Shown piece after piece: positions 51,692 through 57,032 of a DNA stretch of 64,000 nucleotides. The DNA is taken from positions 558,001 through 622,000 of the forward strand of contig JAPTHN010000042.1 of assembly GCA_026936325.1 (NCBI GenBank), read 5' to 3'. Each line of letters starts with the position of its first letter. Within the stretch, counting starts at the first letter, position 1. This stretch comes from Platynereis dumerilii. Lineage: Eukaryota > Annelida > Polychaeta > Phyllodocida > Nereididae. The notes under the pieces were generated by a model. The model saw only the letters and a list, made by a program, of their open reading frames with translations. It ran no database searches and was not told where the DNA came from. The translations under genes and the position numbers were made by a program.

Positions 51692-54600
51692 GCATGGATA
51701 GACGGATTGGCAGACAGATAGGATAGATGGATGGGATATACAGTAGGGTAGGATAGATGGATAGTATAAACAGATAGGATAAACAGACAGGATAGATAGA
51801 TAGATAGATGGAGGAATGGATTGACAGATGGATTGATGGATATATGGGTTGACAGACGGACAGGATAGACGGATGGGATAAACAGATAGGATAAACGGAT
51901 AGGATAAACAGATGGGATAAACAGGTAGGATAAACGGGATAAACAGATAGGATATACGGATGGGATAAACGTATAGGATAAACAGAGGGATAAACGAACG
52001 GGATAAACGGATAGGATAAACGGATAGGATAAATAGAAACGTAGATAGATAGATGAATGAATGGATTGACGGATGGATTGAATGATAGATAGACGGATGG
52101 ATAGACAGATTGACAGACAGATAGGATAGATGGATAGGATAGATGGCTGGGATAAACAGATAGGATAGATGGATAGTATACACGGAGAGGATAAACAGAC
52201 AGGATAGATGGATAGATAGATGGAGGAATGGATTGACGATGGCTTAATGGATAGATGGGTTGACAGACGGATAGGATAGACGGATAGGATAAACGGATAG
52301 GATAAACAGGTAGGATAAACAGATAGGATAAACAGGTAGGATAAACAGGTAGGATAAACGGGATCAACGGATAGGATAAACGGATTGGATAAACGGCTGG
52401 GATAAACAAATGGGATAAGCGGATAGGATAAATGGATAGGACACACGGATAGGATAAACGGATAGGATAAACGGATGTGATAAACGGGATAAATGGGATA
52501 ACAGATAGGATAAACAGATAGGATAAACGGATAGGATAAACGGATAGGATAAACGGATAGGATAACGGGTAGGATAAACGGGTAGGATAAATGGATATGT
52601 TAAACGGATAGGATAAACAGATAGGATAAACAGGATAAATGGGATGAACCAATGCTTATGGGGTACTGGATAAACGGATAGGATTGACGGATAGGATAAC
52701 GGATAGGATTAATGGATAGGATAAACGGGATAAACAGGATAACGGATAGGATAAACCGATAGGATAAACGAATGGGATAAATGGATAGGTAAACGGACGG
52801 GATAAACGGATAGGATGAATGGATAGGATAAACAGATAGGATAAACGGATAGGATATATGGGTAGGATAAACGGATAGGATAAATGGGATAACGGATAGG
52901 ATAAATGGATATGTTAAACGGACAGGGTCAACGGATAGGGTAATGGATAGGATAAATGGATAGGATAAACTGATAGGATAAACTGATAGGATAAACTGAT
53001 AGGATAAACAGATAGGATAAACAAATAGGATAAATAGATAAGATAAACAGGATAAATGGGATGAACCAGTGCTTATGGGGTACTGGATAAACGGATAGGA
53101 TAAATGGATAGGATAAACAGATAGGATAAATAGATAGGATAAATGGATAGGATAAACGGGATAAACAGGATAACGGGTAGGATACATGGATAGGATAAAC
53201 GGATAGGATAAACAGATATGATAAACGGAGAGGATAAATGGATAGGATAAATGGATAGGATAAACGAACAGGATAAACTGGCTAACGGATAGGATAAACA
53301 TAGGATAAAACATGCGGGGCATGGGCGATGCTGTGCCATTATATGTGCTTGTTACTACCCTTAAACCCGTGGATATGGCTACTTATGTGATGTATACCAG
53401 GCTAAAAAACTCACAACTACCATCTTCGTTATGGTCATACTGCATATATATTTTCAATAACACCTGCAGGTACAATGCCGGCCATAAGTTTGGAAACACT
53501 AGGCTGCTCGTTGTTGCATTAGTGTTACACTAAAAATTCTCCTGGTGGCAAATTTGATTTGCCACAGCACCTTCACTGCCTTGTGGCACTCTTGCTGAAA
53601 ATGATATGTAAAGTTTTAGCAAATTCACCAACACAGCGTTCTAAAAGAGTCATGAGTATATTTCACCTCGAGTCAGATACAGCAATTCATATCTGACAGT
53701 GGTGCTGTCGTTTTCATATCATGTACATTATAATAAAATGAGCTGTTTTCTTGACATTTTGCACAAGTAAACTCAAAATTTCTAAAGGTGAGTCTTGGAG
53801 CAAAATAAAGGTAATCATATAATACACATTAACTTTGGGAGAAAATAAAATAAAAAAGCGGACAAAGGCCATGTTGGTCTAATTAGGTATTGACCACAAA
53901 ACTATCTATTGTGGTTATGAATATATAAACTTACTGACTTTCAAAAAATTGAAATATTATAATAGCCCTTTTTTGGTGTACTCTTTCAGGTTTCCTCGAG
54001 TTCTTCTTGGGGTTTGGAACATGTATCATTAAGCAAGTCAGCTGATGATGCTCGTCTGGAAATAAGATGTATTGGGTGTTATCGTGTTCAATGCCAACTG
54101 CAGAATGCTAAACCTGTGGCATTGCCAATGCAAGGTAACAATACTAAACATTTTAACATAACTGAAATGATATGATTTGAGCAATAATTGACGTTGCCCA
54201 TTCAAACTTCACAAAACTTTGCCGACATCAGGGGCCGACCGGATGATCCAGGGGGGGAAGGGGGGAGTACTGTATGGACTTTTTGGTGGCATGAATTTTT
54301 AAACGAATTTGGTTCCACCTGCAGCTAGGGTGCTATAATTTTAAAAACGTGATAAAAAGCTTTGTCGTCACTTAGTGGATAAAAAAAAACAAGTTTGTTT
54401 TAGGGTAAAATCAATTGCCTCTCACGCAACTATCTTCTGTTCAGTCTCTCAGAGAATGAGGGGATTGGTGACACACGGGATTTGGAGCCATTTTTGGCAC
54501 AGAGAGTCACTCTGTTGTGCAGGGCTATGTGAATGATTATCCAATTTTATTCCTGCTCATAATTAATTTGTTTTTAATCTATGAATCATGATTAATTGTT

Positions 54601-56424
54601 ACTTTATCAGTGTCTTTAGCTATAAAAAAAACTATTACACACAGGATGGGTTTTTGATGATGCTGTCTGTGACCGTTTTGACAATAATAATGAGTCATTA
54701 ATCAGTGATATTTTTTAAATAAATTTAATTGTATATCATTTTCTTTTCGAAGTTTATAAATATACAACCCACTATATTACAATACTTTTGCCTTTAGTTG
54801 CATTTGAAGTGTTTTCCCTTTTTTTTTTTTTCCAGGAAAATGTGCAACAGTGATGTGTGAAAACGGAGGGACCTGTGTTGACACAAATACAACAGCTCAG
54901 TTTGAATGCAAGTGTACGCCTTTCTACACTGGGACAACATGTCAAACAGGTAAAACACTTAGTTCGACAAAACAAAAAACTATTTCACCCATACCAGTCA
55001 AAACGTCAATCAATATATGATAAGGGTCAAGATATAGACACATAAAGAAATTATTATTTTAGAGGAAAATATAATGTAGTAAGAGCAGCCTTCTCAGCAC
55101 AGTTATATGCTATGTGCTCACAAGGGTTGGTTGATAATGAGATGGGATATAGATGGGTGGAAAATCATTAACTGTCTGTAATATCTTTCAAACTATTGAG
55201 TGTTCAGCCTGTGCTATGATCTGCCAGTCTGGTGAAAATGAGAACTGCTTTGCTGCCTTCTGGCACAAAGTTAAGTTTTGTATGCTGCAGCATTGAAGCT
55301 CCAAAGAAATTGTTCCAATTTCATGGCACATTCACAAAGTTTCTATTCAAAATTGAGGTAAACCAGAGTAAGACTCAGCAATCACATTCCGTAAGTAAGT
55401 AGACAAGGCCATCAGCATACTCTGAAACAGCCCTGGTTTCTTCCGGACAAACTTTTGTGAGTTCCTAACACTCAGTTTATGTGGACTGCTCGCTGGAGCT
55501 CGCAGAATTGCACACTTGCCACTAGGTGGCAATACATGACAGTAGGCCTATATGTTCTGATCTGCCAAGGCTGGAAATAGCAGCGGCAATGAAACAGTGG
55601 TCCACATGTAGCCAGATGATCTGCTTTATCATAATATATTATATATAGCACAAAATATTTGGAACATTTTTAGTTTATCAACCCACAGAAGGAACTGCAC
55701 CGGCACTGTGTCCTATTCACCTCAGGACAAAAAGTTTCCACCATTGGTAGTGTAGTCGAAGGGATGGTTCTGCAAGCCAAATGGCCCTGTACATGAAATT
55801 GGGAACATAGTGACTTTAGGAAGACAAATTTTGCCTATCTCAATCGCTTTTTAAGTAATATCTGAATTGGTCCTTGATGAAAACTTATGTACAACCTAGG
55901 GGTACCTTACACACACAAGTCAATGTGCTTGACACTGCACTTTGGCAAAGTGTGTGGTACCCCTAGGCCTTTCTTATGTTTGTGTCTGTGTTTCAGAAAG
56001 TAAGAATGGTACATCAAACAGCTCTCTCACAGAAAACAAAGATTTGCAAAAGAATACTTCAATGGCTCCCTGCCCTTCAGTGAATTTGACTTCATTTCCA
56101 CTGAACAAGCCTCTGTTTGAAGTAAGCATCAATTGTAATGTCAAGAATCTTAAGCTCAACATTGATGGAATCGACTGCGGGACTGGCTTGTCATACGGAC
56201 CTTACATTGATGGGCTCCACCTGGTGGAATTACACAGACCTGATGCACCAGAATGCCACCTACCACTAATCTCAAGAACCATGGTGAACAACAAATGTGA
56301 AGTGAACGTGTATTACCCTGATGACACTGTGAGGAGTCCGATTACCTACCAGATTCGTCTACGAAGTGAAGAAAACAAGACAATAACTGTTTGCAATGAA
56401 GATGTGGAGTATGAGTGTGTGTAG
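22805..56424 (+). CDS. Secreted GON-domain and EGF-like protein, seven exons, complete
   Basis: Exons are 22805-22850, 29569-29816, 30483-30557, 33213-33302, 53990-54134, 54836-54949 and 55997-56424. Every junction is GT-AG and every phase matches (1,0,0,0,1,1), giving 1146 nt, 381 residues and a TGA-free frame closed by TAG. Residues 1-20 (MAILSMVILAFGLPHVFGQG) look like a signal peptide. About residues 20-200 follow the GON domain pattern known from the C-terminus of some ADAMTS proteases: NGNYTLKLNG, YCHDMDTNSPREYINL, DLSGTGFAF, then CIGCYRVQCQ. Residues 203-239 are a six-cysteine EGF module. The last ~140 residues hold seven cysteines after an N-glycosylation-rich linker, and I do not recognise them. 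No metalloprotease or thrombospondin repeats are present, so this is not an ADAMTS enzyme. The role is probably extracellular or matrix binding (inference). The start codon sits at an acceptor, so a noncoding 5' exon probably lies upstream. Confidence 0.85.
23121..23337. mobile_element. MITE with GGGGCCGACCAGG ends, copy 1
   Basis: Left GGGGCCGACCAGGTGATCTT and right CTATCGTCTGGTCGGCCCC are inverted, flanked by TTA on both sides. The interior has long A runs with GTTCGTC and GTTTGTTC words. Confidence 0.85.
23392..23539. mobile_element. Small MITE with GGAGACAGAC ends
   Basis: GGAGACAGAC at 23392 and GTCTGTCTCC ending at 23539 bound about 148 bp. Another inverted copy of the end (GGAGACAGACCTAT) is at 27951. 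Confidence 0.55.
25299..25308 (-). terminator. Overlapping polyadenylation signals
   Basis: Read on the minus strand the sequence gives AATAAATAAA, about 140 nt after the stop codon of the small spliced candidate. It is consistent with a 3' end there but is weak evidence in AT-rich DNA. Confidence 0.3.
25449..26835 (-). CDS. Candidate small four-exon gene, 67-residue peptide, antisense inside intron 1
   Basis: The exons, read leftwards, are 26835-26831 (ATG and two bases, then GTAAGTG), 26095-26002 (TTTCAG / GTGAGT), 25658-25569 (TTTCCAG / GTAAGT) and 25463-25449 (TTTCAG, four codons, TGA). The phases match throughout. The peptide opens MGLDDTGRTDALIQYIYRMK, has AQEAPSSTTYMHTRL in its third exon and ends QIQANEMCT. 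No family is recognised. A CRE-like TGACGTCA (26943-26950) and a TATATA (26917-26922) lie upstream. Two overlapping AATAAA signals lie downstream at about 25299-25308. It could equally be a long noncoding RNA with a chance reading frame. Spliced consistency and flanking signals are seen; function is unknown. Confidence 0.35.
26917..26950 (-). promoter_or_regulatory. CRE-like site plus TATA-like box
   Basis: TGACGTCA at 26943-26950 is a perfect cAMP-response/ATF palindrome. GCGCATGCG (an NRF1-like core) lies next to it and TATATA is at 26917-26922. The order fits transcription to the left, into the small spliced candidate. The block is related in inverted orientation to 23608-23665, so it may be part of a repeat. 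Confidence 0.4.
28390..29245 (+). mobile_element. Decayed CR1/L2-like LINE reverse-transcriptase fragment with an internal insertion
   Basis: The left part reads SAYKEFHSTEILLTKIENEI and VTILVLLDLSPAFDT. The right part, after about 270 unrelated bases (28555-28825), reads TDHDILLERLHNRYC, LRWFKSYISETSQSVIINDK, NFGVPQSSKLGPTLF, and in other frames YADDE. The order of motifs is that of a reverse transcriptase. The YADD core is altered and several stops and frameshifts exist. It is an old fossil in intron 1. Confidence 0.75.
29569..29816 (+). CDS. GON/EGF gene exon 2: N-terminal GON domain
   Basis: Acceptor TTGATAG, donor GTAAGT. The 248 nt encode the core of the GON fold: NCWEVKYRSQYSPNGNYTLK, then YCHDMDTNSPREYINL. 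These match the family signature of a cysteine, a short gap, DGEYTL, YCHGM and a P-EY-L stretch. The phase-1 entry fits exon 1 and the exit is phase 0. Confidence 0.88.
30483..30557 (+). CDS. GON/EGF gene exon 3
   Basis: Acceptor TTTTTCAG, donor GTAAGTAC, 75 nt, phase 0 on both sides. It encodes TLEIITDDQTFATSQYG and continues to KYGY, a typical mid-GON stretch where F-T and a following YG precede the CxxC segment. Confidence 0.82.
31915..31975 (-). mobile_element. tRNA-like relic (pseudo-tRNA or SINE head)
   Basis: The minus strand reads TAGCTCAGTTGGTAGAGC, a perfect A-box and D-arm, but the acceptor arms do not pair and the B box is degraded. It is therefore not a working tRNA. Confidence 0.5.
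32297..32375 (+). mobile_element. tRNA-like SINE head
   Basis: TGGCTTAGTGGTAGCC fits an A box, and GAGTTCAAATTAC 35 nt later is a weak B box. The downstream body is not matched elsewhere in the window. Confidence 0.5.
33213..33302 (+). CDS. GON/EGF gene exon 4: CxxC and DLSGTGF motif of GON
   Basis: Long T-run acceptor ending in CAG, donor GTGAGT, 90 nt, phase 0 on both sides. It encodes NRNCDKCGLSFPAHPSIADL followed by SGTGFAFTPR. The CDKCG and DLSGTGF blocks are characteristic of GON domains. Confidence 0.85.
33838..34035 (+). repeat. About 21-bp minisatellite with GGTACC core
   Basis: Eight or more units of TTGGCGAGGGTACCAACA. GGTACC falls at 33845, 33877, 33897, 33919 and 33940. It makes a false open frame on the minus strand rich in YPRQ. 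Confidence 0.9.
34575..35500 (-). mobile_element. LINE 3' fragment (reverse transcriptase C-terminus and 3' tail)
   Basis: A 238-codon open frame on the minus strand (35495-34779) begins inside the region after the catalytic core. It carries KYLGVYLDRHLTLKHHL, LDYANALYIGLPKCDIMKLQ, the common LHWLPIHLRIKHKVL block and RRKTFASRAYSVTAPMWWN. These are standard for CR1/L2-type LINE C-termini. About 200 nt of 3' UTR follow, ending in TTGAATT repeats near 34575. It is heavily 5'-truncated but unbroken over the retained part. Confidence 0.85.
35520..37156. other. No recognised feature within intron 4
   Basis: AT-rich sequence between two LINE fragments. No motif or repeat partner seen. Confidence 0.5.
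37157..37755 (+). mobile_element. Decayed LINE, 5' piece of a C-terminal fragment, interrupted at its right end
   Basis: The translation contains GGYKDFSKPEAIQN, FKGDMGWIDSKTRRHVEMPR, NRTQYFLENL, then (after a stop) PKLRTYREFKTTFG and LSVLSQFRFGVLPL. A one-base shift gives IETGRYND. This is the well-known C-terminal region of an invertebrate LINE group, recognised by the GDMGW and QFR-G-LPL blocks. The element stops abruptly near 37755, and its continuation is found 8.5 kb to the right. It has at least two internal stops and one frameshift. Confidence 0.75.
38065..38272 (+). repeat. T-rich repeat with CGG interruptions, left
   Basis: Runs of 8-12 T are separated by CGGAAA-like spacers, about 18-20 bp per unit. 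A similar block lies outside the right arm at 45825-45930, also T-rich on the plus strand. Confidence 0.85.
38300..39115 (+). repeat. Left 21-bp palindromic array (about 39 units)
   Basis: Each unit is the 8-bp palindrome TTGTACAA followed by a 13-bp spacer, most often ACGATTTACTACA. Other spacers (for example ACAATATACTATA) make their own perfect inverted repeats with the flanking boxes. Because 21 is a multiple of three and the units lack stops, long false reading frames appear on both strands. A marker variant with TTTAAAT recurs near 38486, 38785 and 39063. Confidence 0.95.
39182..39345 (-). mobile_element. tRNA-derived SINE, family A
   Basis: Reverse complement: B box GGGTTCGCATCC, body CCATGTTCTCCTCCTATCC, ACCAAGTGCATAGATACAGG, tail AGCCCCAATCATCCATGTA running into GATA repeats. 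The tail microsatellite probably seeded the adjoining GATA array. Confidence 0.8.
39355..39492 (+). repeat. GATA microsatellite
   Basis: A GATA/GATG run directly beside a minus-strand SINE (39182-39345). A second GATA-rich stretch lies on the other side of the same SINE (39160-39182). Confidence 0.93.
39610..39745 (-). repeat. Internal 21-bp array, copy 1
   Basis: About six units of the 21-bp family, here with TCGTACAA or TTGTACGA boxes (CGTTTGTACGATGTAGCAAA). It is followed at once by the 200-bp block at 39740-39960. Confidence 0.9.
39740..39960 (+). repeat. 200-bp block, copy 1 of 3
   Basis: It begins GACGCTGGTGCAATCACTG and is about 85-90% alike to copies 2 and 3 by eye. One frame reads LSFARLRFVSQPVVRLTSNK and continues open to the KKKLVKIKCKDE region. 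Confidence 0.85.
40222..40655. mobile_element. MITE-like element with ACTGGGAGAC inverted ends, copy 1
   Basis: ACTGGGAGAC (40222-40231) and GTCTCCCAGT (40646-40655) bound 434 bp. Inside is a ~22-bp minisatellite (CAGATCAGTTCAATTTCTAAA units, 40380-40550). The left ~170 bp and right ~30 bp match the element at 61450-61722. Confidence 0.7.
40695..40882 (-). repeat. Internal 21-bp array, copy 2
   Basis: About eight to nine units (TTGTACAATGTAGTAAACCG, shifting to GTACGATTTAGTAAATCG), with one unit inverted at the right end. It is followed by the second 200-bp block. Confidence 0.9.
40885..41085 (+). repeat. 200-bp block, copy 2 of 3
   Basis: It has the same start relative to the array and the same frame (LSFARLKIVSQPLVRLTSNK), closed early by a stop. 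Confidence 0.85.
41455..41890 (+). repeat. GACTCC hexamer-rich repeat
   Basis: CGACTCCGACTC words crowd 41460-41570 and 41750-41885, with a few in reverse orientation (GGAGTCAGGAGTC). The spacer between has nothing recognisable. Confidence 0.8.
42405..42720 (-). repeat. Internal 21-bp array, copy 3, with a variant box
   Basis: About 15 units. In the right two thirds the box GTTTGTACAA has become GTTTAAACGA, that is, a different palindromic core (GTTTAAAC) has spread through the array by local amplification. It is followed by the third 200-bp block. Confidence 0.9.
42720..42915 (+). repeat. 200-bp block, copy 3 of 3
   Basis: It has the same start relative to the array and the same frame (LSFARLKIVSQPIVRLTSNK), closed by a stop after LMPGIN. 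Confidence 0.85.
43939..44220. mobile_element. MITE-like element, GTTTGTTTCAG ends, BamHI-type palindromes inside
   Basis: GTTTGTTTCAG at 43939 and CTGAAACAAAC ending at 44220 are inverted ends. The interior is packed with GATCTGGATCCAGATC and related palindromes. Confidence 0.6.
44508..45780 (-). repeat. Right 21-bp palindromic array (about 60 units), inverted relative to the left array
   Basis: The same TTGTACAA-based unit appears in reverse orientation. The outermost ~200 bp (45590-45780) match the reverse complement of 38290-38480 nearly base for base, including the order of variant units. The TTTAAAT marker recurs near 45266 and 45585. Confidence 0.95.
45825..45935 (+). repeat. T-rich repeat with CGG interruptions, right
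   Basis: It is the counterpart of 38065-38272, with longer T runs (10-18). Both blocks are T-rich on the same strand, although the arrays they flank are inverted. Confidence 0.85.
46141..46285. repeat. Near-perfect hairpin at the right end of the large insertion
   Basis: Arms of 45 bp (46141-46185 and 46241-46285) begin CTTAATGGGAGTGTGGTTCA and differ at about three positions, around a 55-bp loop. The loop has its own small stem (GTCCTTCGGAC). It abuts the point where the interrupted LINE resumes. Confidence 0.88.
46305..46715 (+). mobile_element. Decayed LINE, 3' continuation with zinc-knuckle end and 3' UTR
   Basis: Starting near 46308, PLECRVCEFC, then HVLEDENHVLFHCNTYERFP, gives the C-C-H-C cluster that directly follows GRY in this LINE group. 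EKFKLLMSKDLFKFTAEYLF follows in a shifted frame. The 3' UTR ends in CAATAAAGAATTTGTCTGTC and a short TCTG run near 46715. It supplies exactly the part missing from the fragment ending at 37755. Confidence 0.72.
47061..47477. mobile_element. MITE with TAGGGACCGTTCAGAA ends
   Basis: The left end TAGGGACCGTTCAGAATTTA with GGGTGGGAGTTTTG pairs with the right end CAAAACTCCCACC and GATTGGTCCCTTA. Inner G-rich runs (GGGGGGGTA) alternate with ATTTTTGAC. Length about 417 bp. Confidence 0.8.
47480..47740. repeat. ACGTT-rich degenerate repeat
   Basis: Imperfect units contain GACGTTAGC, CAACGTCGTGG and CGACGTTTTACAACATTGTG in both orientations. It resembles terminal subrepeats of invertebrate DNA transposons but no ends can be fixed. 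Confidence 0.5.
47811..50618 (+). CDS. LINE endonuclease/reverse transcriptase ORF2, 935 codons open
   Basis: The protein has the C-terminal half of an apurinic-type endonuclease (GNLYRPPRQN, ITGDFNIDLL, NISDHLPYFI), then a full reverse transcriptase: YRPVSILSSFSKVFEKI, IFLDLSKAFDTIDHS, TGVPQGSILGPLLF and the catalytic YADDT near residue 642. It ends with a Cys/His tail (CRIEHCYIC). The type is CR1/Jockey-like. The first ~40 residues before FDSQFIEI are not LINE-like, so the true element begins near 47.93 kb and lacks the front of the endonuclease. The frame is open throughout, so the copy is young, but it is 5'-truncated. It lies in the sense direction within intron 4 of the GON/EGF gene. 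Confidence 0.9.
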   Translation: MVTKIYTAKEKYRPFTSFKTVYHMCNYRPCYAMHRAIMLSQLFDSQFIEISGDIFDANNEKLILGNLYRPPRQNVLDIENFIDEITLVFHTLQRYKNVLITGDFNIDLLKYKENRLVNQYLDNVIANSYVPKITFPTRLSHNHGTLIDNFLMKINDKISKCTTGILLNNISDHLPYFIRLHCFQHQKISKQIQVKCNSPGANELFQKYLANYKIDDKLDKSVNADPEENYQIFSDSIKIAYDKLFGVKTVRFNKYKHKKCPWITHGIIRSLKYRDRLYRNLKQMSPQDGTFESRKINFQTYRCILRKCIRSAKRNYYFSCFENCKNDIKATWKNINLILNNFNKKSDFPKCFLVNGSYISDQLQIANQFNLFFTNIGPELANKIDIIEGKSYMDYLNIPIQTKFKFSSITKVDVIKVIDALKAKTSRGEDMISNKLLKLIKYEIAEALSIIINQSLLSGIFPKPLKIARVIPLFKKDDNCIFNNYRPVSILSSFSKVFEKIMFAQIYEYFLQNNLLFDSQYGFRSLHSTELATIELLDKLYSEMDNNESPISIFLDLSKAFDTIDHSILVDKLCYYGFDGMSLQLMKSYLTDRFQYVEFKETKSNLLSLTTGVPQGSILGPLLFIIYSNDLHRINSVFRPIMYADDTTLSATLNNFNTSEDNSINIISELDKYNIWFKLNKLSLNCKKSTAMIFHMPNKKVEYPDIRIDGMPISYVKEFNYLGIVLNENLSWNSHIDYISKKISKVVGMLNRLKFMLPDSVLFTIYNSLIVPHLNYGALIWERNISRLVVLQKKALRAVTKSRYNAHTSIIFKNLRTLKCQDICALHCLKFCFKLENKQLPKYFLSSGIFMKRNEIHDHYNRRINDYYIPRIRHEFMKQGIRFKVAVTFNDMKPAFRDKIDTHSLLGFKNYVKNAMIDGYDPICRIEHCYICNRL
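47930..51062 (+). mobile_element. CR1/Jockey-like LINE, 5'-truncated, otherwise intact
   Basis: It spans from the first LINE-like codons through the stop at 50618, about 400 nt of 3' UTR, and a terminal run of GAATCT units (about 51031-51062). A short tandem repeat instead of a poly(A) tail is typical of the CR1/L2 group. Front truncation is the usual product of incomplete reverse transcription. Confidence 0.85.
51620..51695 (+). repeat. GATA microsatellite
   Basis: A nearly pure GATA run that grades to the right into the 13-bp minisatellite. Confidence 0.95.
51696..53312 (+). repeat. 13-bp minisatellite GGATAGGATAAAC, about 1.6 kb
   Basis: Units of 13 bp (GGATAGGATAAAC, many 10-bp and point variants) fill the block. 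Since 39 bp is three units, open frames appear in all three minus-strand frames. A single-copy motif (CCAATGCTTATGGGGTACTG) occurs twice, near 52650 and 53060, showing a higher-order duplication of about 408 bp. Confidence 0.93.
53990..54134 (+). CDS. GON/EGF gene exon 5: end of GON domain
   Basis: Acceptor CTCTTTCAG, donor GTAACA, 145 nt, entry phase 0 and exit phase 1. It encodes WGLEHVSLSKSADDARLEIR and CIGCYRVQC, the cysteine-rich close of a GON domain. It lies 20.7 kb after exon 4 but stays in frame with it. Confidence 0.82.
54230..54460. mobile_element. MITE with GGGGCCGACC ends, copy 4, decayed, in intron 5
   Basis: The left end AGGGGCCGACCGGATGATCC is well kept. The right end AACTATCTTCTGTTCAGTC is worn. 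Confidence 0.65.
54836..54949 (+). CDS. GON/EGF gene exon 6: EGF-like module
   Basis: A symmetric phase 1-1 exon of 114 nt encodes exactly one EGF module with six cysteines: C-ATVM-C, ENGGTC, then FECKCTPFYTGTTC. A single EGF module on a 1-1 exon is the usual unit of exon shuffling. The consensus calcium-binding residues before the first cysteine are absent. Confidence 0.92.
55997..56424 (+). CDS. GON/EGF gene exon 7: linker, C-terminal Cys domain and stop
   Basis: Acceptor GTGTTTCAG, 428 nt to the TAG stop. The first ~30 residues are a Ser/Asn/Thr linker with several N-X-S/T sites. Then come about 110 residues with seven cysteines, rich in beta-strand-like alternation (SINCNVKNLKLNIDGIDCG). 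I do not recognise this domain. No clear AATAAA follows before the foldback elements. The first one, near 56664, lies inside a MITE. Confidence 0.82.
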
Positions 56425-56557
56425 CACAAGATACGTTTATTCCATGCCAGCTTCTCGATTCATCATTGCTTTGACATTATTATCATCTGCAAAACATCAG
56501 AGAGACATAAACTGAAGAAAAGGAGATTTACACTCCTGTTCATTTGGCTGGGTTCGC

Positions 56558-56823
56558 TAAGGGACCAACCAGATGATCTTTGGGGGGGGGGTGCTATGGA
56601 TATTTGGTGAAAAAAAAAATTGTTTCCCACTTGAAACCGAAAAAAAAAGTTTGTTCAGCACATGGAAATAAAAAAAAAAGGTTTGTTTCCACCTGTAACT
56701 AGGCTACCGTAATGTTAAAATTCCGATAAAAAAGTTTGTCGCGAGTGCGCATGTGAAAAAAAAAGTTCGTCCCGGGGGTAAAGTCCATAGTCCCCCCCAA
56801 CTATCTTCCGGTCGGCCCCTTAA
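56558..56823. mobile_element. MITE with GGGGCCGACCAGG ends, copy 2
   Basis: TAAGGGACCAACCAGATGAT on the left, TTCCGGTCGGCCCCTTAA on the right, same A-rich interior as 23121-23337. It lies 134 bp after the stop codon of the GON/EGF gene, so it may be part of its 3' UTR. Confidence 0.83.
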
Positions 56824-56873
56824 TTTGCTGTGAGAATCTGTTCTCCTACCACGGTCAACAAATAGTCTTAAGG

Positions 56874-57032
56874 GCCAACTAAATGGTACTGGGGGGGGGG
56901 GCTATGAATTGTATGGATATACATTATTTTAGCACATGATAACAAACCATTTGTTATGGTACTGTAGCTAAAATTGTTAACAAACCCTCTTTTCTGTGCT
57001 GAACAAACATCATCTGGTCAGCTCCTTAATAC
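56874..57032. mobile_element. MITE with GGGGCCGACC ends, copy 3, decayed
   Basis: GCCAACTAAATGGTACTGGG and ACATCATCTGGTCAGCTCC are worn versions of the family ends. The middle has AACAAACC words. Confidence 0.6.

Larger units (their letters stand above)
33303..53989 (+). other. Intron 4 of the GON/EGF gene, 20.7 kb, repeat-filled
   Basis: A phase-0 intron made mostly of mobile and tandem DNA. It holds a ~21-bp minisatellite, a minus-strand LINE 3' fragment, a LINE split by a large foldback element, a nearly complete sense-strand LINE, a MITE and a 13-bp minisatellite. The stretch 35.52-37.15 kb has no feature I can name. Confidence 0.75.

Noticed and set aside
51495-53339. Open frames up to 385 codons rich in YPIRLSYPF on the minus strand
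   Set aside because: Three units of the 13-bp minisatellite make 39 bp, which leaves all three frames open. Not a protein.
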